A stretch of DNA of 64,000 nucleotides from Scytonema tolypothrichoides VB-61278 (GTDB lineage Bacteria > Cyanobacteriota > Cyanobacteriia > Cyanobacteriales > Nostocaceae), in assembly GCF_000828085.3 (NCBI RefSeq), contig NZ_JXCA02000016.1:205659-269658 (forward strand), written 5' to 3'. Shown here in pieces: positions 33,960 through 43,990 of the stretch (position 1 is the stretch's first letter; each line of letters starts with the position of its first letter). The notes under the pieces are model-generated. The model was not told the origin of the DNA and did no database searches. It saw nothing but the letters and a program-made list of their open reading frames with translations. A program made the position numbers and the translations under genes.

Positions 33960-34537
33960 ATTTCGGGTGGGCAATGCCCACCTTACTTTTTCAGAGATTT
34001 GAACTTAGCCTATGCCAAACCAAAAAATGTCGCCATTGTCGGCAATACCTTGCCGCAAACCTCAACAAGTTGGACTGTTGTAGGTAAGTCCGCAACTGTT
34101 CCTTTCAGAAAAAGATTCATGGGACAGTTAAATTTGCCAGACTCTGCCAAAATTTACGGTGATAAGCTCGTTTCCGGCCTCAGGCTGGAAATGCAGGCGA
34201 CGAGAGGCTCTGCCTCAACTCAAATACCGGAGGCGGAGCCTCTTAGCAGTGCATTCCCTGGCTGAGCCAGGGAACGAGAAACTTAGGGGGTGTAATCCCA
34301 AATTTATTCGCCAACAGCATCATTTATTTATGGGGATGTATTCTGAGTTCTGCGTTCTGACTACTGAGTTCTTCTTAATTATGACAAACTGCGCTTTCAA
34401 ATCGAGTTCAATTTTCCTGATGCTAACATGTTTAGATTCCCGACTTCTTTAAGAAGTCAGGAATCTTGTTGTTCACGTATTCTTTAGGAATTAGGTAGAA
34501 AGCAGAAGAAAAAAGCAAAACAAAAGTGTGTATTTGC
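33960..34537. other. Repeat-bearing gap between rtcB and the secreted protein
   Basis: The gap holds three repeats. The palindrome GGTGGGCAATGCCCACC lies at 33966-33982 just after rtcB and may act as a terminator. A MITE-like block at about 34170-34280 includes GAGGCTCTGCCTC and CCCTGGCTGAGCCAGGG and is related to the element at 21918-22145. A hairpin lies at 34434-34466. The reading frames through this region have no recognisable protein similarity. Confidence 0.6.
34434..34466. terminator. Hairpin, possible terminator of the 34538-37742 unit
   Basis: AGATTCCCGACTTCT pairs, with one mismatch, with AGAAGTCAGGAATCT around TTA. It lies about 70 bases downstream of the minus-strand secreted-protein gene. 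T-tracts are weak, so it may instead be a dispersed repeat. Confidence 0.5.
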
Positions 34538-35710
34538 TTAAGACTCTGCGCCATCAACAACTGCAAACGGAGGAGCTAGTGGACGACGAGGTGTCCCGCC
34601 ACCACCAACACGCTCTGAACCATTGTTCGCTACCACCAGAAGGTACTTTGGCAGTACTTGCAGACCTTCCCATGAGAGCTGACTCACCTCTTCGTCTGCT
34701 GAGGGTTCAGCGTACAGGTTAAGGTGACCGCGATCTACTACATAGGCACCATAGTCTTGGAGGGCGCGAGCGAGCTCGTAGATGGGTGTGCCCGGTGGTC
34801 CCACAATAGCCTCGATGTTTACGTCTGTTGGGATTGCCAGCAACGAACCCATGTACACATTCCCCGTCCCAGTATAGCTGCTGCCCTTGCCGTCGTCGTC
34901 AGCCCAGTTCGCAGGCCATACGTAAGGTTTTCCACTAGGGGTGTTCTTATTTAAGACGGCAGGTGTGATCGAGATTCGCAGTGCGTGTCGAATCCCGTTC
35001 TGGAGTTCCCCCTTGCGGATCAGCCCAGCTGTACACGAGCCGCCGTAGGCACACGATCCGTGGTAGGTGTCAAAGACTCCAAGACCCTTCAAGTCAATTT
35101 TGTTGGGGTACGGTGCTTCAAGGTCGTAGTCAGCCCGCCTTTTTGCCCAGAGCATCTCGATGACGTAATTGTGGGTTTCGTCGATGATGTGCAAATGACC
35201 GTCCTCGCTAGAATCCGGTACAGCTACGTCTGGCACATGCTCCTCGAAAGCAAGTTTGTTGTAGTCTGTGCTATATATGTTGCGCATCGGATCAGATGGT
35301 TTGGCCATAAAGATCGGGATAGACCAGTTTGTTGTATTGATTTGGAGACCGTATTTCAACGCTTGGGTCGTCCACTCGGGCGAACTCACCGGCTCGAACT
35401 GCGCCTCAGAGCCGATTGGCATGTTCCAGGGGCTGTGTGCATCAAATGGCCAATAGGCGGGGTCGCGTGTCTCGCTCGTCGTATTGCTACCCAACATAAC
35501 GGGCGAGAAATCGGCTTCTGAGGTCGGCTTGCTCTCAGTCGCCATCATTGGGGGCACGCCGGACAGGACAAAAGTAATTAGCCCCAGCAGGACAAGCCGT
35601 GCAAGCCTATAACGTGTGACGCGGTGTGGGCGTTGCACTGATATGCGTTGTTGGAGGTTGGAATGCATCATCGGTGTTTTAGGCTTCATAGACAGTGATT
35701 CACCCACCAT
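34538..35710 (-). CDS. Secreted protein of unknown function, probably acquired horizontally
   Basis: This protein of up to 390 aa is not recognised. After a basic start it has a hydrophobic export signal (about residues 36-57, ARLVLLGLITFVLSGVPPMM), and several Met codons (1, 8, 14, 15) could be the start. The mature part contains DAHSPWNMPIGSEAQFEP near its start, then a Cys pair in YHGSCAYGGSCTAGLIRKGE and GHLNLYAEPSADEE. The DNA is visibly richer in G+C than its neighbours, with many GCC, GTC, CGC and TCG codons, which suggests transfer. It starts 19 bases after the end of the beta-helix gene on the same strand, so the two are probably co-transcribed. Confidence 0.7.
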   Translation of the reverse strand: MVGESLSMKPKTPMMHSNLQQRISVQRPHRVTRYRLARLVLLGLITFVLSGVPPMMATESKPTSEADFSPVMLGSNTTSETRDPAYWPFDAHSPWNMPIGSEAQFEPVSSPEWTTQALKYGLQINTTNWSIPIFMAKPSDPMRNIYSTDYNKLAFEEHVPDVAVPDSSEDGHLHIIDETHNYVIEMLWAKRRADYDLEAPYPNKIDLKGLGVFDTYHGSCAYGGSCTAGLIRKGELQNGIRHALRISITPAVLNKNTPSGKPYVWPANWADDDGKGSSYTGTGNVYMGSLLAIPTDVNIEAIVGPPGTPIYELARALQDYGAYVVDRGHLNLYAEPSADEEVSQLSWEGLQVLPKYLLVVANNGSERVGGGGTPRRPLAPPFAVVDGAES

Positions 35711-35729
35711 GTTTTGTCATGCGATAACC

Positions 35730-37742
35730 TTACAGAGTTGAACCAGAGTAACTTTGTCCAGATAAAGACTGGGGATTACTGGTAAGCGTTGGAGTATTGA
35801 CTTTGTCCAAGTTTGCCAGTGACTGAGGCTGAATGTTGTCCCCATTCGAGCTATCTTGACCAGGCTGGCTGGTTGAAAACTGACTCGGAGTCAGAGTGTC
35901 CAATAAGCTGACATAGTCTTGTCCAGAGTTCAACTGAGAATTTAATTCAGAGCCTTGACCAGGAGTGAGCGCAAAGTTGTTAATTCCCTCGCCCTGTGTG
36001 AGAGTTTCCTGGCTAAGACCACTGTAGAGATGATCTCCCTGAGTAATATTACCACACAGTAGGCGATCACCACTGACAGTGAATATAGGGGTACTGTTGC
36101 TGGAGCGATCATTACTGGGTACTTGAGTAAGACTACCATCTGAACCATTGCTAGAGCTATTTGCATCAAGAGCGACAGGGGTGAGGCTATCATTAGCACT
36201 GTTGCTAGAAGTATTGCTTATGGGATCTGGTGAAGTACCGTTATTTAAGCTATTGTCACTGACAGATACTGGGGTGAGGTTACTTGCAGCCAGATTAGAG
36301 CCATTCTCAGTCACAGAATTTTCTACGCTCTGGGTAGTGTTTTGCAAATGACTTAAATCAGGCTGTGCAATATTAATAGATGCTGTTACATTGATATCAG
36401 TAGGGTCATTCGAGTTTTTAGCTGGCCATTGGGTATTTCCCCCACCATCGCTGAGTTGATCAGTCGCTTGGTTCTTGATGTTCCAACCGTTGCCGCCATT
36501 GTAGGCAACGTTATCTGCAAAATTTGAGTTTTTGATAGTGGTGGACAAGCCTCCTCCGGAAATGCCTCCACCTTGCCACCCAGCGTAGTTGTTAGCAACA
36601 GTTGTACCATCGATAGTGACGGGATTAGAGCCATTAGCCAAAGTGATTGCTCCACCTAGACCATCTTTGCCGTCCAGACTCTCGGCTCGATTACCAAAGA
36701 ACGTACTCTTAGTGATGGTACCTGGCGATTGTTCTCCTACCCACAAACCACCACCTTGGTCGAGTGCCTTATTATCTGTGAAAGTGGTGTTGTTGATCGT
36801 AAACTCACCATTACCAATTCGTAGACCACCGCCAAATGCATTGCCTTGACTATCCTCAACCACTTCATTTTTGGTAATTGTGGAATTGTCAACGATGATC
36901 TGGTCTGGGGGATAAGCATACAGAAAGAGTCCTCCCCCTTCTCCGGCAGCTTTGTTACCCTCAAACTGGCTGTTGCGAATGGTAATTGTGCCCCCTACAG
37001 GACCATAATCGAAATTTGGTCCAGAAGCATTCGCTCCATCAGTGTAGATGGCACCACCATAACCTATAGTATGGGGACCTATCGGACCTCCTGCTGTTGA
37101 ATCGTTATTACGGAAAGTAGAGTCTTCTACTGTAAGTGTGCTCAACACAGTGTTGATCGCACCGCCATTAGTTCCTTTGTTATTATTGAACTCGCTATTT
37201 TTCACTGTGAGAGTACTGTTAGTATTGACTGCGATCGCCCCGCCACCGCGTTCGTTTTTACCAGCAGTACTGTCATTTCCCTCAAACACACTGTTAGTAA
37301 CGGTGTTCGCAGTATTAAACCCTGCCCAAATTGCACCTCCTCCTAGTCCAGAAGAGGCGTTATTTATAAATCTGCTGTTCTCTACGTTGAGTGTGGTGAG
37401 CTGATCACTACTGATTGTCCGAATTGCGCCTCCAGCACCATCCTCACCTGTACCGTTGGATTTTCCATTGGCAAGGGTCAAATTTTGCAAACTAAAATTT
37501 GAGCCAGGTGCTACATCAAAAATCCGGCTAGCATTATTGCCACTAATCGTTAGACCATTTGCACCTGCACCATTAATAGTCAGCTTTTCATCAACTGTGA
37601 GCTGACCTGAGGTGAGGGTAATAGTTTGATTGGCAAGGCTAGAGTCAAATTGAATCGTATCACCTGATTGGGCTTGAGCGATCGCCTCTCTAAGAGAACC
37701 AGCACCATTGTCAGCATTAGACGTTACGTTAATAGTACTCAT
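35730..37742 (-). CDS. Large right-handed beta-helix repeat protein
   Basis: This 670-aa protein begins with INVTSNADNGAGSLREAIAQ, the N-terminal motif seen before many parallel beta-helix (pectate-lyase-like/CSLREA-type) domains. About 400 residues of short repeats follow, patterned as GGAI....(V)xNSxFxxN, e.g. GGAIWAGFNTANTVTNSVFE and GGGLRIGNGEFTINNTTF. The C-terminal 220 residues are low-complexity, rich in Ser, Asn, Thr and Gln, with one Cys. No signal peptide is visible at the start, so export may use a C-terminal or non-classical signal. It is likely a cell-surface or polysaccharide-binding protein; enzymatic activity cannot be claimed. Confidence 0.8.
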   Translation of the reverse strand: MSTINVTSNADNGAGSLREAIAQAQSGDTIQFDSSLANQTITLTSGQLTVDEKLTINGAGANGLTISGNNASRIFDVAPGSNFSLQNLTLANGKSNGTGEDGAGGAIRTISSDQLTTLNVENSRFINNASSGLGGGAIWAGFNTANTVTNSVFEGNDSTAGKNERGGGAIAVNTNSTLTVKNSEFNNNKGTNGGAINTVLSTLTVEDSTFRNNDSTAGGPIGPHTIGYGGAIYTDGANASGPNFDYGPVGGTITIRNSQFEGNKAAGEGGGLFLYAYPPDQIIVDNSTITKNEVVEDSQGNAFGGGLRIGNGEFTINNTTFTDNKALDQGGGLWVGEQSPGTITKSTFFGNRAESLDGKDGLGGAITLANGSNPVTIDGTTVANNYAGWQGGGISGGGLSTTIKNSNFADNVAYNGGNGWNIKNQATDQLSDGGGNTQWPAKNSNDPTDINVTASINIAQPDLSHLQNTTQSVENSVTENGSNLAASNLTPVSVSDNSLNNGTSPDPISNTSSNSANDSLTPVALDANSSSNGSDGSLTQVPSNDRSSNSTPIFTVSGDRLLCGNITQGDHLYSGLSQETLTQGEGINNFALTPGQGSELNSQLNSGQDYVSLLDTLTPSQFSTSQPGQDSSNGDNIQPQSLANLDKVNTPTLTSNPQSLSGQSYSGSTL

Positions 37743-39313
37743 GTTCTATGAATCCTCGTTTGTTGTTTGTTTTGACCAAATAACTCATGAACCATGACCA
37801 ACCAACTGGTCTAGATCTACGATCAGCACCTATGAGTGAGATAAAGCTCAATAGGCAATAACTTTCTGACCATGACCTGATAGGCATGATCATATGAGTC
37901 GCACCTCATATAGACGCGCTGATGATCTCATCACCGATAGTTGCACTCTTAACTCTCATTAACTCAAGCAAGAGTGTTGCTCAAGGGCGGATTTAGTCAC
38001 CCTTAGCACAAACAGAGCTACCATAGAGTCTGGTACTTGCCTAGTTATGTTGATGCTCTTGCCTACTCTTGTTATCAAGTACCAGCCGCAGTTATCAGTT
38101 ATCAGTTATCAGTTATCAGGTAGGAAACGGACTCGTCCACCCCTTCTTTACTGTTCACTGTTCACTGTTCACTGGTTTAAGAGGCAGAGTTGTTTTTGTT
38201 TCAGATTTGTTTATTGAGTTGCACTGTCCCTGATTCCTGAGTTTCTAGTTGTTGGTGGGAGATCGGGACACCAGAGATATAAATATGTGGAATGAACACT
38301 TTGGCAATTTTTGCCTTTTTGTTCTGTGTAGTGTTCAAGACAATCACCTTAGCTTTTGGTGTCACGCCTTTAATCAGCAAAGGGACTTTTACTAGTGGAG
38401 ACTCAGTCAATATTGGGCTATATAGAGTGAAAGCCCGAAGCATTTGGCTATACATAGTAAATTCTTGTGATTACGGGTTTGCTGTAGATACTTTACTTAC
38501 GCAACTGTAAGCACCTGTACGTTGCATTGGTATTCCAGCGATCAAGAAGCTTGAAAAGCTTAGCTTTTGGTAGACACCCGCTATTCAGTCGATTTACTCT
38601 GGGCAAGCAAGTTTTTTAATTTTCTCGCTTGATACTGTCAAAGAACTTTTAACACTCTTTGCTCTTACTCTGATGAAGCTTTAAAAGCTGAAGTTGTTTT
38701 TTGAAAGTATGCACCTTAGATATTATTTGCACCTTTTTCTAGCGAAAATGTCAATTTATTTCTAACTTCATGAAGCTTTTATCTTTTTGCTCAAAAATCT
38801 TTATAATAAATTTTTAACTGACTTCCCCATTTTGGTTGACTAAAAGAACAAAATATGCATTTGGTGACAAACATCTATCGTATAGAATTCCCCGAAAGAT
38901 TTTTGCGAAGCTTCGTACAGTTTATGTTAACCAGTTATCAGTTACCAGTTACCAGTTACCAGTTATCAGTTATCAGGTATTTACTGTTCACTGTTCACTG
39001 TTCACTGTTAAGAGTTCCCTGTTTCCTATTCCGTACTTAGCTGTATCAGTGAAAATTTTTTATTTTCTTTATTTTTCTTGTTCCGAAAGTGTCATAAGCA
39101 TTTATACTTAAAAATAACTTGTTATTTGATTGGACTTTTTTTAAATTTTGAATGAGTGTTTGCTTAGCTTGCTCATAGGGCATATGTTTGAGCCGCGAGT
39201 GTTCACCAAGTGTTTGTTGCAATCAACCATAACAATATAATTTTCCCTTGCAGTGTACCGTCGAAGAGGACGGTTCTGTTTGTGTCATTCATCTACATAC
39301 AGGAATATCAACC
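37743..39313. other. 1.5-kb non-coding region with short tandem repeats
   Basis: No protein is recognised. CAGTTATCAGTTATCAG-type tandem repeats lie at about 38094-38117 and 38932-38977. TTCACTG-type repeats lie at about 38151-38173 and 38983-39008. Two overlapping opposite reading frames at 38201-38510 have no recognisable similarity. The last 200 bases contain the transketolase-like gene's leader. The length is unusual for this otherwise compact region. Confidence 0.55.
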
Positions 39314-41227
39314 ATGACTGTTGCTACAGCTAGCTTTCCTATAAATCTTGGTGCGTACAAGCAAATAGCACTAAACCCTGTTAATCCAACTCTAACCAAT
39401 GAGCAACGGGAGACACTCAAAGCCAATATTCAACTCTGTCGCGATGCAATTGTTTTCTTCACAGCCACAGGTGCTGCTAGGGGTGTAGGCGGTCACACTG
39501 GTGGTGCTTATGATACAGTACCAGAGGTCGTTATCCTCGATGCCTTGTTCCGGGGAGCACCAGATAAATTCGTGCCAATTTTCTTTGATGAAGCTGGACA
39601 TCGCGTTGCGACCCAATACCTCATGGCTGTGTTGCATGGTGAGTTAAGCGCTGATCAACTTGTTCATTACCGCGAAGCTGATTCAAAACTACCTGGACAC
39701 CCCGAACTCGGCTTGACACCCGGAGTGAAGTTCAGTTCTGGACGCTTGGGACACATTTGGCCTTACATTAATGGTGTCGCACTGGCAAATCCTAATAAGG
39801 TGGTTTTTAGTCTGGGTTCTGACGGTTCCCAGCAGGAAGGTAACGATGCAGAAGCAGCACGTTTAGCAGTTGCCAAGAATCTTAATGTCAAGCTCATTAT
39901 CGATGATAATGATGTTACCATTGCCGGACATCCTTCAGAATACCTACCAGGATTCAGTGTTGGTAAGACACTGGCTGGTCACGGACTCAGCGTGAATGAA
40001 GGAGACGGCGAAGACTTGGATGATCTCTATCGTCGCATCTGTGAAGCAGTGACGACCGATGGACCAGTTGCTTTGGTCAACAAGCGCAAGATGGCTGTGG
40101 GAATTGAAGGTATCGAAGGTTCAACTCATGGTCACGATGTGATTCCTGTGGATAAGGCGATCGCCTACTTAGAAAAGCGCGGACTCACTGAAGCCGTTAG
40201 ATTCCTCAAAAGCATTGAAAAACCCAAGAATACCTATAGCTTCATCGGTTCTGGCGACAAATGGGGTTCTAACCGCAACGTGTTTGGCGAAGCTGTGGTG
40301 TCCGTCCTCAGTCGCTTGAGTGAAACCGAGCGTAAAGAAAAGGTCATGTGTATCGATAGTGACCTCGAAGGTTCCTGCGGACTGAAGAAGATTCACGACA
40401 CTTACCCAGAAATCTTTGTAAGTTCCGGCATCATGGAACGGGGAAACTTCTCCGCAGCTGCTGGTTTTGGTATGGAAAAAGGTAAGCAGGGTATCTTTGG
40501 CACCTTCAGCGCATTCTTGGAGATGTGCGTTTCAGAAATCACAATGGCGCGGCTGAACTACTCCAACGTTTTGTGTCACTTTTCTCACTCAGGCGTAGAT
40601 GATATGGCGGATAATACCTGTCACTTCGGTATAAACAATTTCTTTGCTGACAATGGCTTAGATGACGGCTACGAAACACAGCTATACTTCCCCGCTGACG
40701 CTGCTCAAATGAAAGCTTGTGTTGAAGCAGTATTCTTTGATCCGGGACTAAGATTTATCTTTTCCACCCGATCCAAAACTCCGAATATTCTCGATGCTAA
40801 TGGTAAAGACTTATACGGTCAAGGCTACACCTTTACTCCTGGAAAAGATGAAGTTGTGCGTGAAGGAACTGCTGGTTATATTATCAGCTTTGGTGAAGCA
40901 TTGTACCGCGCAGTCGATGCGGTGGAACGTCTCAAACAGCAAGGAATTGATGTCGGCTTAATTAATAAGTCAACACTCAACGTTATTGATGAAGAAACCC
41001 TTGCGAAAGTTGGTAAAGCACCGTTTGTATTGGTTGTTGAATCTTTCAACCGCCGCACAGGATTGGGTAGCCGTTTTGGTACTTGGTTACTTGAACGAGG
41101 ACTGACTCCAAAGTTTGCCCACTTGGGAACTCACAAAGAAGGTTGTGGTGGTTTATGGGAACAGTTCCCGCATCAAGGAATTGACCCTGAAGGCATTATC
41201 AATAAAGTCAAGGAACTTATTGGTTAA
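39314..41227 (+). CDS. Transketolase-family thiamine-diphosphate enzyme
   Basis: This 637-aa protein has the transketolase domain order. The N-terminal ThDP-binding domain shows GVGGHTGGAYDTVPEV, SGRLGHIWPYINGVAL and the cofactor motif GSDGSQQEGNDAEAARL...IIDDND. A central pyrimidine-binding domain (SGIMERGNFSAAAGFGMEKG) and a C-terminal domain (GLINKSTLNVIDEETLAKVG) follow. The frame is open from a TTG at 39248, but the ATG at 39314 with AGGA upstream fits better. It differs from the canonical Calvin-cycle transketolase in its start and active-site neighbourhoods, so it may be a second, specialised member. Confidence 0.82.
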   Translation: MTVATASFPINLGAYKQIALNPVNPTLTNEQRETLKANIQLCRDAIVFFTATGAARGVGGHTGGAYDTVPEVVILDALFRGAPDKFVPIFFDEAGHRVATQYLMAVLHGELSADQLVHYREADSKLPGHPELGLTPGVKFSSGRLGHIWPYINGVALANPNKVVFSLGSDGSQQEGNDAEAARLAVAKNLNVKLIIDDNDVTIAGHPSEYLPGFSVGKTLAGHGLSVNEGDGEDLDDLYRRICEAVTTDGPVALVNKRKMAVGIEGIEGSTHGHDVIPVDKAIAYLEKRGLTEAVRFLKSIEKPKNTYSFIGSGDKWGSNRNVFGEAVVSVLSRLSETERKEKVMCIDSDLEGSCGLKKIHDTYPEIFVSSGIMERGNFSAAAGFGMEKGKQGIFGTFSAFLEMCVSEITMARLNYSNVLCHFSHSGVDDMADNTCHFGINNFFADNGLDDGYETQLYFPADAAQMKACVEAVFFDPGLRFIFSTRSKTPNILDANGKDLYGQGYTFTPGKDEVVREGTAGYIISFGEALYRAVDAVERLKQQGIDVGLINKSTLNVIDEETLAKVGKAPFVLVVESFNRRTGLGSRFGTWLLERGLTPKFAHLGTHKEGCGGLWEQFPHQGIDPEGIINKVKELIG

Positions 41228-42193
41228 TCGCATTATTTCCATTGTTACAAATAACGTGTCGTTTTTCCTCCGTTTGGTTTTAGCCTGCGGGGGATTTTTG
41301 TAACCCAAACGAAGAGTATTGTTTTATAACCTGATGGAGGAGAATCATCTGATTAGTGCGCTCTTGAATTGATCCTAACTTTTGTTATCATTTATACTTG
41401 TTTATTCTATGGTAAAAAACTAATAATTTATATTGATGCATTGATATTAGGGTGTCATTTACAAATGATACCCGTTTACTTGTCATCGCCGTGTTACTTA
41501 AATAACTTTGTATCAGAAAACTATTTGCTTGCTCTTACCCTCCCTATTCAAGAATAAAATCAATACACTAACGGACAAATCGTGAAAGCACCTTATAGAA
41601 ATATGGTGATGAAAATATTCAAGTTAACACCTGCTTTACTGGTGCTAAAAGCAGTGATGCACAGTCAAAATACTTGTGTCAATAAATCAGATGCTGGTAC
41701 TTTACTACTGATAACTATAGGACTCTCATCGCGGAAAGAGTATCAAAAAAATCTCTGCTCAACTTTACTCTACAACACTTTCACTGGGTACTCTAACAGG
41801 ATAAAGAGGGGTGTCCAGGTTATTTAATTCTCTAGACAAAAGCATCAGGATTCACTTCCTTAAAAGCTATGACTGAAAACGGTAGACAAGTGGAAGTCTT
41901 ATCGAGTTTATATGGAATGTCTTGATAAGAATACTGATAAAGTCATGCGTTGATCTATCACAAGCTAAACCGCGTCTACCTTGAAAACCGTAGTTTTTTG
42001 TAATGGGAGTAAAGCTCATAACTCAAGCTACGACAGAACAATATACTGTTTTGAAAAACTTCATTTTTCAAAATGGACGGGGTTTTCCAATTAGGATTGA
42101 GGAAGCGCAGTAGCTTTTATTGATTCAAAGAAAATATTCAAATTTGACACAAATTATTCATTTTTTCACCCCAAAGATTGAGGGCAAAAAAAC
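41228..42193. other. Almost 1-kb gap without recognised genes
   Basis: Directly after the transketolase-like gene lies an imperfect stem, CGTTTGGTTTTA pairing with GTAACCCAAACG (about 41268-41311), that may be its terminator. Two short plus-strand frames (41369-41557 and 41582-41827) have no ribosome site or recognisable similarity and were not called. The right part should carry the promoter of the secreted protein at 42194. Confidence 0.45.
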
Positions 42194-42850
42194 ATGAAAA
42201 AACTTAACTTGGCAGGCACTTTCCTGCTCGCAGTAACAGTTGTAAGTATTCAGGCTTTCGCCAATCAAACCTTGGCGACTGTAAAGCTCAAGCAGCATCT
42301 TGATGACCCATATTCTAACATGATGACAAGGCACTCGCCCTCTACTGATCAACAGATAACCACAAGGCTGAATCCTTCTACTGCTAAAACGTATCAAGCT
42401 AATTCAGTTATCGCAAAATTTCAAACTTATGTAGAGAACAAACTATATTCAATTTCTTATCCACTGGAGTGGTTTATCACAAGAAGCCATAGAGAATTAG
42501 CTTATATTACAAATCATAAAATGACAACAACAGGTGAAGGAGGTTTCCCAGCAGATTTTATTAAAACTGATGTTCAAATTATTTCCGAAAACTTTCAAAC
42601 AAGTTTCACTCAACACCTCACCTTCTCTAAAGAAGATGGAGAGAGGCTGGTCAAAAAAGAGAATATAAAAATTGATGGGAAAAATGCTGTTAGGCTGTGG
42701 TATTCTGGTGGAGAGACAGAAACAGTAATGACTTTATTACCTTATAAAGATAACAATACCGTTTGTATTGCTACTTTTTACACTACGAATTATTCAAACT
42801 ATATACCTATTATTGAAAAGATGCACTCCTCCTTCAAAGTATTAGATTGA
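42194..42850 (+). CDS. Secreted protein, possible PsbP/Mog1-like fold
   Basis: This 218-aa protein has a Sec signal peptide: KK at the start and a hydrophobic core to about residue 23 (AGTFLLAVTVVSIQAFANQ). The mature part includes YSISYPLEWFITRSHREL and GKNAVRLWYSGGETETVMTLL, then PYKDNNTVCIATFYTT and IPIIEKMHSSFKVL. The YSISYPxxW motif followed by a final I..M..SFK segment resembles PsbP-like/Mog1-type small secreted domains of cyanobacteria. That call is by pattern only. It is a single gene with no obvious partner. Confidence 0.62.
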   Translation: MKKLNLAGTFLLAVTVVSIQAFANQTLATVKLKQHLDDPYSNMMTRHSPSTDQQITTRLNPSTAKTYQANSVIAKFQTYVENKLYSISYPLEWFITRSHRELAYITNHKMTTTGEGGFPADFIKTDVQIISENFQTSFTQHLTFSKEDGERLVKKENIKIDGKNAVRLWYSGGETETVMTLLPYKDNNTVCIATFYTTNYSNYIPIIEKMHSSFKVLD

Positions 42851-43556
42851 TGAACTGAACACTAAAAAATTGTTTCTGTCTTTTTAATTTCAAGTCGTAC
42901 TGCAGTGGCAATACCTGGTAAAGATTTTCTTTTCATTTTAGAAATGATTCCTAAATGCGTAGATACATATAGCAATCCTAAATCATTTGTAAAATTCTCT
43001 TTTCTCTCTTCTCTCTTTTCTTGGCGTTCTAGCCTACGGCACGCCCAGAGGGTATCTCCTGCACCAGACGCACTCGCGTTCGGGGTAACTCCTTTGGAGA
43101 GGCTGCGCGTTAGCCCTCGCTTGCGTGCGCAAAGCGCATACGCTATCGACGAGAACCTTAAGAACTGCGACCCCCGAACCGCTGCGCGTCTAAGGCGTCT
43201 ATGTCCTGCGGACACGCTGTGCTAAGGCGGTTGATAAATTTTACAACTCAAATACGACTGCTATAGATTGGCGAGGGCAAAGCAAAACTCAACCCAACAT
43301 TTACAAGCGTTGTAGGGGTTGGGTTGACGCATTCTACCCAACATACATGTGTAGCAATCATTTTTTAAATTGGATGAGCCTATTCCTTTAGGTAGATTTT
43401 TAGGTTCTTTGGCTCAGAAATAGCTAAAAAAGGGATTCATTAACTTAAAAACGAAGACTTACGTGAGTATAAGCGTTGTAACTGCTATTTTTTGTGGATA
43501 ACATGGAGAATAGTTCTTTGAAAGCTTTTCTCACCACGTTTAGCGTCAGTTTTTTT
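42851..43556. repeat. Mosaic repeat region upstream of remA
   Basis: About 42990-43230 is a GC-rich mosaic of small mobile repeats, including GGCGTTCTAGCCTACGGC, GGGGTAACTCC/GGAGAGGC and GACACGCTGTGC. About 43262-43350 is a partial copy of the GGGTTGGGTT/CCCAAC element seen at 23234 and 26992. Reading frames of about 100 codons on both strands run through these repeats and are not genes. The last 150 bases precede remA-gmk. Confidence 0.7.
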
Positions 43557-43826
43557 ATGGACATTCAGTTAATCAACATCGGCTTTGGCAACATTGTGTC
43601 TGCCAACCGAGTAGTTGCCATTGTCAGTCCAGAGTCTGCCCCGATTAAGCGGATCATCACCGATGCGCGCGATCGGGGTCAGCTGATCGACGCAACTTAC
43701 GGTCGCCGTACTAGGGCTGTTATTATCACTGATTCCAGTCATGTTATTCTTTCGGCGATTCAACCGGAAACGGTAGCGAATCGCTTTGTGATCACCCGTG
43801 ATCACCATCAAGCTGTAGATAATTGA
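43557..43826 (+). CDS. RemA-like (DUF370) regulatory protein
   Basis: This 89-aa protein of the RemA/DUF370 family is small and DNA-binding; it regulates extracellular matrix genes in Bacillus. Its family core is nearly complete: [40 protein letters not shown] and [20 protein letters not shown]. The frame is open from 43494, but family length and the conserved start [12 protein letters not shown] favour the ATG at 43557. It lies just before gmk, the linkage known from many bacteria, which supports the identification. The role in cyanobacteria is not established by this sequence. Confidence 0.88.
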   Translation: MDIQLINIGFGNIVSANRVVAIVSPESAPIKRIITDARDRGQLIDATYGRRTRAVIITDSSHVILSAIQPETVANRFVITRDHHQAVDN

Positions 43827-43990
43827 GCAAAGGTTAAATCTATAGTCCCACGCCTATTTGCGCCATACCAGCAGTAACATGTGAATAACAGTGGGTTTAT
43901 GTCACCCAGGCTACAAAATTTCGTTAGTCAGGAGTTGTCCGACTCATGACCAATGAATAGTATCTACTGATCAATTCACAGGTTAAACGG

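Noticed and set aside
33999-34265. 88-codon frame after rtcB
   Set aside because: Its second half is a MITE-like repeat (GAGGCTCTGCCTC, CCCTGGCTGAGCCAGGG) and the first half has no recognisable similarity.
41369-41827. Two small frames downstream of the transketolase-like gene
   Set aside because: Neither has convincing start signals, and no family or signal peptide is clear. The region is described as a gap instead.
42862-43225. Overlapping frames of more than 100 codons on both strands
   Set aside because: They lie in a mosaic of GC-rich mobile repeats; long open frames on both strands are expected from such composition.
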